Source of the DNA: Phoronis ovalis
Lineage: Eukaryota; Phoronida; Phoronidae
Length of the DNA: 14,034 nt
Assembly: GCA_028565635.1 (NCBI GenBank)
Contig: JAOXYB010034695.1
Coordinates: 1 to 14,034, forward strand
Reading direction: 5' to 3'
Numbering within the stretch: position 1 is the first letter of the stretch; every line of letters starts with the position of its first letter. The position numbers were made by a program, and so were the translations under genes. Positions 1 through 8,846 of the stretch are shown one piece after another. The notes beneath the pieces are model-generated. The model was not told the DNA's origin. It made no database searches and saw only the letters and a list, made by a program, of their open reading frames with translations.

Positions 1-3000
1 TATATAATTACTTGGAACTATGAATCACCTGCAGCATTAGTCACAGTGGCAACATAGCTGTGTCCAAAATTGACAGTGCAGATACCAAGCCATTTTTAAC
101 AGATTTCAGATTAGGTAGTACGTTCTGCAATACCCTGGCATAATGTCTGTTTTACAATGTACTATTTGCATGCACTTGATGGAGCCACCAGTCTCAGACC
201 CAAATGATCCCAGCATGTCGTAGTTTGTGAATGAACAATGACGTAGTTCTGCGTGTGCTCACACGATTCATTCACAAAACGAATCCTTTGCATGCTAAAC
301 CAAAACCAAAAAAATTCTTATGTTCTAATGTTAGAAAATACCCTCCTTTTTGCGACTGGGAGCATAACAATATATAAACAACTATTTATTAATAAATTTT
401 TTACAACAAACATAATCCAAGCGAATAAGAAATTGACAATTGATAGTTATAATATTATCACTTACTGAACAGAAGTAAAATGATCCTTTCTGTGCAAAGT
501 CAGCAAACCTAAATATAACGGACAACATTACAGTTGATTACATTAAAACTACAAAAGATGCAAACTGCAGAAATGCTAAAAATAAATTTCAATAGCACCA
601 TAGGAATTGAAATAACTTACCAAATGGTATTGAAGTTAGAAGCACTGTGTTCACACAGCTTCGGACAAAATCAAACAGCATTTCAAGCTTATAAGATGTA
701 TTACCCAGGATATAGTTCAATTTTGCAAAACTGTTTCTGTAACTATCAGTTTTAAAAGAAGCTGCCAAAAGACACAATTCAAGCAAAGAAAATTTTTTTA
801 AAAATAATCCCTTAAAGTATGTCACAATTTTTGGAACCACATCTGATAACCTAGCTATTGCACAGAATAATTATTACTGGTATATGTTAGTAGAGCCAAA
901 GTGAAAACAGAATGTTTACCATGATTCTAAATTTGTGGATTTTTAAATTTTCTAATTATAGAATATTTTGTAAAAAAAGGTTTTATGAAATCTTAAGTTA
1001 AATCATCGTCAAAAGGGGAGCGGTTGACTGTGTACCACCTACGTTTAATTTATTTGGACTAAAATAAATTAGGGTAAGAGCTGCGTTTGTTTGGGGATAA
1101 TTTCGAAAATAAGGAAGCCTTATTATCATGTAGTCACATACCAAAAAAGACTGGATAGGATATATCATGTTCAAAACAACGCTTTTTTAGTAAACTACAA
1201 AAAGTGTTAGGGATCATGAAAATGTAAATCAAACCTCTCAGTTAAATGATATTGTCCCTTTTGCACGAATAAATTATCACATCATATCTCACACATTTTA
1301 ACATGTTACTTGTAGCAGTTCTGTTGTTCACCACCCAATAGCGCTCCAAATGGCTCCATGCAGTCGTGTGTCCCGTAGGTGTCTGCTAATTGCCCAGTTC
1401 ATATGTTAATTAACCTGTTTAAGATAATAACACACTCCAAAGGTACTGAATATAGGTAGCACCCGGATTATCACAACTAATTCAGGTGGCTATTTAACAT
1501 CAAGTTGCAAATTAAATAATTTTTTTTTAGGATCTGAATTTGTTAATTCACAAAATAATTTTGAATTGTAAATATTTCGTTTTCACTTTGGCTATACATA
1601 CAGGTAATAATTTTTCTCCGCAATATGTGATGAGATATGAGGTTCAAAAAACTGTGACATAATACTATAGATCCTTGTACTTTGGACATTACATAACTCT
1701 CCATAAACCTATGAATAAAATTCATTAGTTTTGAATTTATCTAAAAAATGACATCATTGCATTTACACATAGATTCTTTAATGTTTCTGCACCTGTAGCT
1801 TTCCCATATTTTTATGAAAGGCATATCGCATATTACTTGTGATATTTAAATGTTAACATAATGATACAACAAATTTGCTATGATATTTGATATAACATGT
1901 AAGAAACTTATTTTATACAACATAGGAAATGTTAAATTCTAATGATTTCAGGTTCAAGCCGAGTTTAATTGGAATTAACGATTTCATATAAAGACACAAT
2001 AGAATAATTTTGGATAAAAATTAAAAGCATAAAATATCATTAATATTTCTATATCATGGGCGATTGCATTTGTTAACCATCACTTTTATTAATGTTAATC
2101 CGTTACCATATTATCGCGATCAGATCTTTGGAAGCATATAATTTAAGAACTAAGAAAAAATTAAAAAATTTGAGACACACTATAAGAGTTCATATAGTTC
2201 AAATTTTGGCCAAATTTTTGCTTAGTATATCTTCAGTATATTTTTTGGAAGTTTACCTTTTGAAAAACAAGAGTTTCACCCAAAATGACCTCCTTACCGA
2301 CTACATAATCATGTGTTAGATAAGTGAAGAGATTTTTGATAATCCTTAAGTTTCCAAAAACATACTTTTATTAATTTATTTTTTCATTAAACTGCCCAAA
2401 ATTTGATTTAAATTATAAACTGTGACACTGTTATCTGATTATAACTTTCTTTTATAATTTTCAGAAACAGAAAGAAGAGACACGTGAAAGTCTACATTTT
2501 TAGAATGATACAGGTTTAAAACCGTTTTCTTACTCTGATACAAGTGACCATGCAGTTTAGGCCAACTATGTGTTTAAATTTTAATTTAAAAAAGCACACC
2601 TACACCGCCATTAAAACTTTGCACAAATCATTTTTACATAAAGATCTACAAAGCATGCCTCTGAATTTTTTCTTCATTTAAAATATATGAGATTTCAAAG
2701 TTATTACTAATGATTTTGCAATCCTAGTTTGAATAATTAATCTAAATCTTTCTATGGATATATCACATTGGTCACAATATTGGTACCATTTCGCTATGTG
2801 TTGATAGAATCAATTTTAAAACATATTTGCCTAAAATATATGTAAAAACTGTATATCAATTCATACGATGCAATATATATATATGCACACCTCAATGTAT
2901 CTTGACACTTTAATAGCATTACTTTCTATTGAAAATCAATGGCCCAAGTTGCAGTGTTTATGTTTCCAACAGTGTTTTAAATAAATTATAGCAAAAATAC

Positions 3001-3482
3001 ATTTACCTACAGAATTACATTTCATAAGCAATCAATTTGCAGCGGTTGGTAAAAACGTTCCTATAACAGATTATCCTGAACTCTTGGTTAAAATAGTCCC
3101 CAGATTCCTGCTGAGGGGCCAGTTTTAAAAAGTAGATGAACATCCTATGGACTCTGGTAACAAGTTTTTCTTTACCTAGTCTAGTTCACAGACGTACATA
3201 TTTAATGTGTATACTTCTTGCTGACTTGCGTTCAGACAAATGGCAAGCTTTCTCAAATATATTTCAGCAGTCAATTCTCACATTACTATGAGAATTATCA
3301 TAACAAGCTGTCACAGTTGAATGTTTGCCGGACCAAATAATTGCATATTAATTAATTAAGACAATTTATAAATTTCAAAAAGGTAAAAATTACTTTTCAT
3401 CCATAAAAACATTTGATATCATGCTTAAGTTTTATAAATTTCATTCTACTTTAATAGAAGCTTACAAAAAGTATAAGAAATA
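1..3482. other. AT-rich non-coding stretch with no recognisable gene
   Basis: Stops are frequent in all six frames. The few short open stretches (around 253-468, 534-840 and 2092-2319) have no domain, signal peptide or protein-like composition. I see no tRNA-like cloverleaf and no long repeat here. The only local structure is a short TA run near 2873-2884. It could be intergenic or intronic sequence; nothing in it decides which. Confidence 0.6.
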
Positions 3483-3486
3483 TTAA

Positions 3487-4110
3487 GCCTTGTTCGCACG
3501 GGAACAAATAATTGCAATTAAACTCACTTGCAAGATTAATCTATCATTTTTTTACATTGTGTGACGTGAATGTTAGCGAGATTAATCCTGAACGATAAAT
3601 CTCTCATTTAATCCACCAAAGGAGGTGCATTGAAAATAAAAATCGAGATTATTCATGCTTGCTGATGCTGTGTGAACAGCTGGAAGATTTATCTTGAAAG
3701 ATAAACATGTGCAGTGCACTGATTGTAACTAATTCCTTTTCGAGTCACACTGATAGAAAAAACATGAAATGGATACCAAATCACTAATCACAATTTATAT
3801 TAGGGAGATGATATGATACTTACTATTTTCCTTCTCTTATATTGCCTTCATGACATCTTGCCCCCTTTGCTTTGTGATTCTTGTGCAAAGAAACGCAGAG
3901 GTACAGTATTATATTCTCCGTTTTGCACATGGAATGTATCATGTAAACGAACTATTGTATATGCCCGTACAACATGTAGGTTAGCTGGGAAGAATTTTCA
4001 ATCGCGCGATTGAATGTTTATAGTGCGAACAATCATAATCGCGATTAAACTTTTGCTAGATTTTTTTTCTAGCTAATATTTTAATTGCGACTGACCGTGT
4101 GAACAGAGCT
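3487..4110. mobile_element. Non-autonomous inverted-repeat DNA element (MITE-like) flanked by TTAA
   Basis: The left end reads GCCTTGTTCGCACGG at 3487. The reverse complement of the right end reads AGCTCTGTTCACACGG, so the two ends match apart from one missing base and two or three substitutions. TTAA lies directly outside both ends (3483-3486 and 4111-4114), as expected for a TTAA target-site duplication. TTAA target sites are typical of piggyBac-type elements, but the termini do not show the CCC start usual for that superfamily, so the assignment is open. There is internal structure. An AATTGCAATTAAACT stretch near the left end resembles ATCGCGATTAAACTTTTG near 4034-4054 in the same orientation, and a further GTGTGAACAG copy lies near 3671-3680. 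No transposase is encoded; a 66-codon open stretch at 3813-4013 has no recognisable domain. Confidence 0.6.
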
Positions 4111-4276
4111 TTAATTATATGTTTAACTTAGCAAATTTACATATTCCTTTCGCAGCCTTTACACATTCTCGTTACAGACTTTTTAGATTAACCATAATTT
4201 AACATACATTTGCAAAATTATGGGTCAACACAAACTTTTTATACTTTAGTTACTGTAGCTTAGGTATATATTCACA

Positions 4277-4279
<3 letters not shown>

Positions 4280-4308
<29 letters not shown>
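4280..4308. repeat. (TA)n microsatellite
   Basis: An uninterrupted run of about 14 TA units. It lies in AT-rich sequence about 170 bp past the right end of the TTAA-flanked element and is probably length-polymorphic. Confidence 0.9.
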
Positions 4309-4312
<4 letters not shown>

Positions 4313-4949
4313 AAAAATAACTATGTTCCTTACGCACAGTCGCAAGATTCACAAAAAGTCCAATAAATAAATATAACAATCAACAAATAATGCTCCCTGT
4401 CATGATTGAAAACCCAAATTACTATTGCTACCTTTTGGTTCAATATTCTAATTTCAAAAATTTCTACAGTAAGTGTTTAGCTCTAGAACTAAAAATTGCT
4501 AAATAAATTTGTTTATAATACAAAAGCATATATTGCCAATTAAGCTTTAGATAGGCAGCAAAAAAAATTGAATGTGGTGACAAATTGTAATGGGTCACAG
4601 ACTCACTATAATTATTTACATACTAAATCAAACTGGATATCAAATGTTGTAAAATTTTGAATTTGTGACATGCGGTATTGTATCTCTATATGTAAAGATA
4701 ATTTGAGCAAAGTTTCACTTTTATAGGTGAAAGAATTAATCGTTGACTTATAGTAATGTTTTTGAGAATAAAAATTTGAAAAACACTTTTTTCTTTAAAT
4801 TATTTATAACCTCCTGTCTAAGTTTTTAGATACACTTTTTCATACACTTTAAAATATAATGTATCTAGTTTCTAAAGGTATAAATTCTGATCGACATGTA
4901 TATCTCTTATTCTGATTATGAAAAGTAGAAAAGAAATTCAAAGTAAATA
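4309..4949. other. AT-rich non-coding stretch, nothing recognised
   Basis: No open frame of note, no repeat and no RNA-like structure was seen. It separates the (TA)n run from the second inverted-repeat element. Confidence 0.55.
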
Positions 4950-5370
4950 CCTGGGGGGCACTCTCTTTTATATGAGGCCCAGGGGTCCAAACCCTGACCC
5001 TGAAATATTCCCGGAATTGACAAAATACCTACCCTGAAATATCCTTGGCCATAAATATAGTATCCGTTCTGCCAGAAAAAAATGACAAGCAAAAGAAAGG
5101 TCATTTCCACTTCTGTCGTACTCTTATACGTCCAAATAAGGGACGGGACGTCTCCTCTAAACGCTGTGGACGATGAAAATCTCAAAAAAAAATCATTTTG
5201 ACCGAAATGCGTGACAGTTGGCAACTATGCCACTCTAAGATATCTTTAAAAAAACACCCTGAAATATCCCGGCCCTTGACGTTATATACCAGCCTTAAAT
5301 ACCCAGCCAAAAAAGTGACCCTAAAGGGCGGCACAAGTCTATATAGTCCGATAAAGGAAATGCCCCCGGA
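4950..5370. mobile_element. Second inverted-repeat element (MITE-like) with GGGGGCA ends
   Basis: The left end reads CCTGGGGGGCACTCTCTTTT. The reverse complement of the right end reads CCGGGGGCATTTCCTTTAT, which is an imperfect terminal inverted repeat. The similarity continues inward: 'accctgaaatatccttggcc' near 5031 has a parallel 'accctgaaatatcccggccc' near 5256. The GC-rich ends stand out against the AT-rich surroundings. Inside the right end is a GGGCGGCACA stretch (reverse complement TGTGCCGCCC); similar terminal sequence is, to my recollection, common in short DNA elements of marine invertebrates. Flanking target-site duplications are not clear. The open stretches inside it (4916-5224, 5182-5373 and 5198-5395) overlap on opposite strands and have no protein features. 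Confidence 0.5.
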
Positions 5371-5557
5371 CATGATTCATAAACCACACGTTTAGCTCAA
5401 TATCTTTAATCTACTAGTCTTTGTTTTGTATAACAATCTTTAAACATTTCTAAATTAGGCCGTATGTAAAACATGGAATTTGGAATCTGGAATCGAGTCA
5501 AAATATTTTAGGGAGGGCAGGTTGCTGGTACAAATATTAAAATACCTTGTTATATAA

Positions 5558-6327
5558 TTAGGTTGAACAGCAAGTGCAACCTATTGAGATTGCATGTTTT
5601 TTCTTTTTTCTTTTTTTGTTCCAATTTTCAAACGTCTATAACTTGGAGACGCTTTGAGCTATGGGTGTCAAATTTAATGTGTGGGCTTAGTAGGGAGGGG
5701 GGCATACAAAAGTTAGGACATGGGTCAATTCGAAGCCAGTACGCCAAATTTCAAAAATGTCTTAAAACATTCAAAAATGAAGTTATCTGGTGACCTTGAT
5801 GATTTTTGAGATCTCTTATGGGCCAAAAGGTCAGATTTTTATTTTTTAGCATGTTTTTGGCTAATTTTAATAAGCAAGAGTGAATAAATCAAGACTGAAT
5901 GGTGCTACAGTCGTATAATTTGACATATTTCTTCCCTATGTCATCAGAGCTGACCTCATAGGTCAAAAAGTTATTCAGGGGTCAAAAGGTCAAACTCTTA
6001 TAATTGATGTTTTCATGTCATTTAAAGGTATTCTAGGGGTCGTATGGTCATTTTGAGGTCCAAAGGTCAAACGATTAACTGCTTAAAATGTGTTGAAAAG
6101 TTCAAAAATGAAGTTAACAGGTCATTTAGAGGTTATCTTAGCTGACTTTGACGTCCAAAAGGTCAGTTAGAGGTCAAAGAGTCAAACATTCATGAAACTT
6201 TCGACAAGAGGACCTAAAGGTCAGCCAGAGGTATTTGAACATACATGGGTTCCAGGATAATCCTAATAGGTCTGGATATCCAACTATTTCTCTGTGCAAC
6301 CTGGCCTTTGCTAAAAGGCGATTCTAG
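5558..6327 (+). mobile_element. Helitron/Helentron-like non-autonomous element, copy 1
   Basis: The 3' end has a perfect 6-bp-stem hairpin, GCCTTTGCTAAAAGGC at 6304-6319, followed four bases later by CTAG at 6324-6327 and then T. A hairpin just upstream of CTRR-T is the diagnostic 3' end of Helitrons. Near the 5' end AGGTTG...CAACCT forms a short palindrome (5560-5583). GTGCAACCT at 6294-6302 is inverted relative to the 5' AGGTTG, resembling the sub-terminal inverted repeats of Helentron-derived elements (the HINE or DINE-1 type). The body is rich in GGTCAAA-type motifs. No Rep or helicase coding sequence is present, so it is non-autonomous. The exact 5' boundary is uncertain. Confidence 0.5.
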
Positions 6328-6494
6328 TTAAAAGTTAAAATTCATGTAACTGTTTGCATAACTATTTCATATTCGGTTAGAAAAGAGGCAGTTGATATGA
6401 TTCAGATATGGAAGCAGTTGTAGTTTGCCATTTAAGGATATATATCAGTTCATACAAAATAGCATATTTTATGCATGAAGTGCAGCAAAATAAA

Positions 6495-6850
6495 CTAGAA
6501 AGTCTTTTATCAAAGGCCAGGTTGCACACACACACACACACAAATGGTGGGCCCTTGGACATTAGGATTGTCTTAGAACCTAGCCAACTATAAATTTTTC
6601 CACCAAATATTGCCTTTTTTTACCTCACAATGACTAAAAGACTCCAATATATGACATGAATATGACATACAAACTTTATTTCAGGAACTTGTTGTCTTTT
6701 TGACCCCAATGTCAACTCATAGCACCCCGGAATATTACATGTTGAACCTCAAGCTGGTAGTACCAGTAAAAAAGGACTTTTTTCCTCACATGTGGGATAT
6801 TTACTAACGGATGGAACATTTTTGACCTTCTGACCTATTTAGATATACAC
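6495..6850 (-). mobile_element. Helitron/Helentron-like element, partial copy in reverse orientation
   Basis: On the minus strand this copy ends with the hairpin GCCTTTGATAAAAGAC (plus-strand 6502-6517), then TTT and CTAG (6495-6498), then T. AGGTTGCAC lies just inside it at 6519-6527. That is the same end structure as the forward copies. Further in, TTTGACCCCAATGTCAAC (near 6699) and TGACCTTCTGACCTATTT (near 6825) are the reverse complements of the GTCAAAAGGTCA-type body of the forward copies. The other end was not found, so 6850 is only where similarity fades. A (CA)n run interrupts the terminal region. Confidence 0.45.
6525..6542. repeat. (CA)9 microsatellite
   Basis: Nine uninterrupted CA units directly abut the GGTTG sub-terminal motif of the reversed Helitron-like copy. 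Microsatellites near the end are a known feature of several non-autonomous Helentron families. Confidence 0.9.
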
Positions 6851-7608
6851 ACCTACTTCCATAACCATTGGGGAAAGGGGATAATATTGTACGTAATAAA
6901 CATGCCTTTATGGGAATATTTTTCATTTATATTTTACAGGAATACCAGATTATTCATTAACTACGGATTATTGTTAGCGAAGGATGTTCAAAAAAGCAAA
7001 TTTTTATTGATATGTTGGCTTCAAAGGGATTAAAGTATTAAAATGAATATAATCATCACAACTCATGGTTGTGAATCTTCTGTCATTGTTTCTCCTTGTT
7101 AATGATTTATATAATATGAAGCATTTCATGTCGAGTTAAATTTTTCCCAGTTCAGTTTTTAAACAGCTACATATGGGCAACATAAACATATATTTATTTT
7201 CTAAAGACATACAAATATGCGAATAAAAATGAAATTTGTAACTCAAAGAATTGTGATCATAACATTACTTGTAATATTTCGTGATTGTAATGTATATATT
7301 AATATATATTAAAACATGAGTAACGTGTTCTGTTTCAAATCATATCTATAATTTAAAGTAAAGTGATTTTTATAACAAATGTTTTATTATTCAAAACAAC
7401 TGCTCTCCTAACTGTTATAATCTGTCCTACCTTAGGATTTTTTTTCTTTTTAACAGCGCAGTTTAGATGTGTTATTTTTACTAAAGAATGTTATGTCAAA
7501 AATTGTCCCTACTGATTATAATAAATTATACAAATTGGATATTAATCAAAGCTAATTCTTTTTTGCACATATTTACCAACTTACCTTATGTGTTGATAGA
7601 CAAGTTAT
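6851..7608. other. AT-rich stretch between repeat copies, no gene seen
   Basis: No open frame above background, no RNA-like structure and no clear repeat boundary. It may hold the unrecognised distal part of the reversed repeat copy. Confidence 0.5.
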
Positions 7609-8718
7609 TAGGGTTGCTCCTATAAGGGTGCAAGCCTATTGGTTTTGTAGGATTTCTTTATTTTTTTTCTTCCAATTTTCAGCAAACTGTATCTTGAAGG
7701 CGCTTACAGCTAGGAACTTGATACCTGATGTGTGGCATCCCTGGGGTAAGCCATTGTTAACCTTGAGGAAGGTTATTTGGAGGTCAAAGGTCAACTTTTG
7801 GAAATTGTTCAAAATGTTCTAAAATGATTATATTGAGTTACAACGAAGTATTTCAGATGATCTTTGAGAATATTTGGGTACTAAAATGTTTCATTTTTAT
7901 TTTTTAGCATCGTTTCAATTCATTTATTGATCTTCCAATTTTCACCAAGCTATATCGCAAAGACTGTTGCAGTTAATGAAATGATATTTGAAGTTTGACA
8001 TCCCTGGGGGATAGCCATTGTTGACCTTGAGGTCAAAAGGTCGTTTGTAGGTCAAAGGTCAAATTTTGAAAAGAAATTAAAATGATTGTATTAAGTTACA
8101 GCAAAGTATTTTTGATGATCTTTGATAATATTTCAGTACTAAAAGGTTTAAATTTTATATGTTGACATCTTTTCAATTAATTTATTGACCTTCCAGTTTT
8201 CACTATGCCATATCGACGTCTGTTACAGGTTAAGGGAATGATATTTGGGGTTTGATATCCAGAGGGTTGGCAAACGCTGATCTTGGGGTCAAATGTCACT
8301 TAGGAGTCAAAGGTCAAAATTCTATAATTGCTTGAAATACTCCAAAATTATTGTATTAGGTAATATAAAGGTCATTTGGTGACATTTTAGAATATTTAGG
8401 TATTTAAATTTATTTTATAGAGGAAACATACTGCAAGTCATTAGTGTTTAATCCAATAGGCTTTTACTTTGACATATGCCAGTCCGGTGTTGACCTTGAT
8501 GTCAAAAGGTCATCTAGAGGTCAAAGTTTAAACTTTCAAACTGGCATACATTTTTCAGAGAGCTTATGGGAGACAATTTGAGGTCAAGAAGTCCCAAAGC
8601 ACTGAATTTCTATTATTTGCTGAAAAGTTCAAAAATGATGTTGAAAGATAATTTAGAGGTCATGTAACGTACACAAAGCCAATATGAGCAACCCTGCCTT
8701 TGCTAAAAGGCTATCTAG
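7609..8718 (+). mobile_element. Helitron/Helentron-like element, copy 2, with internal tandem repeats
   Basis: The 5' side has AGGGTTGCT at 7610-7618 and the 3' side has its exact reverse complement, AGCAACCCT, at 8687-8695, giving sub-terminal inverted repeats. Immediately after comes the hairpin GCCTTTGCTAAAAGGC (8696-8711), then TAT and CTAG (8715-8718), then T: the same 3' end as copy 1. The body consists of degenerate ~260-bp tandem units. The start motif CTTCCAATTTTCA (CTTCCAGTTTTCA in the third) recurs at 7669, 7932 and 8190, and each unit carries a TTGACCTTGAGGTCAAAAGGTC-like stretch. Sub-terminal inverted repeats, central tandem units and a terminal hairpin with CTRR together match HINE/DINE-1-type Helentron derivatives. 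It ends just upstream of the LRR gene. Confidence 0.55.
7669..8450 (+). repeat. Degenerate ~260-bp tandem repeat inside the Helitron-like copy 2
   Basis: Three units start with CTTCCAATTTTCA or close variants at 7669, 7932 and 8190 (offsets 263 and 258). Each then follows the same order: a TATATC-like stretch, a CATCCCTGGGG-like stretch, TTGACCTTGAGGTCAAAAGGTC-like, a second AGGTCAAAGGTCAA-like stretch, and ATTGTATTAAGTTACA-like. The third unit is the most diverged, and its tail runs into a partial fourth near 8450-8530. Confidence 0.7.
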
Positions 8719-8846
8719 TTTCAAAATAAATGTGTATGCTTAATGATTTTATATGTGTGCCCAACCTTTTTTATTTGTTAATTCTGCGAAATAACCATGG
8801 CATTTTGCGAATTATAAATCATGCTTCTTATTTGTATTCTACTTTA

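Noticed and set aside
4916-5395. Three overlapping open frames of 63-102 codons
   Set aside because: They lie inside the inverted-repeat element on both strands, with no domain or composition support.
5563-5793. 76-codon plus-strand frame and a similar one at 7628-7822
   Set aside because: Both fall at the same place in the two Helitron-like copies but differ in sequence and frame content; neither encodes Rep or helicase motifs.
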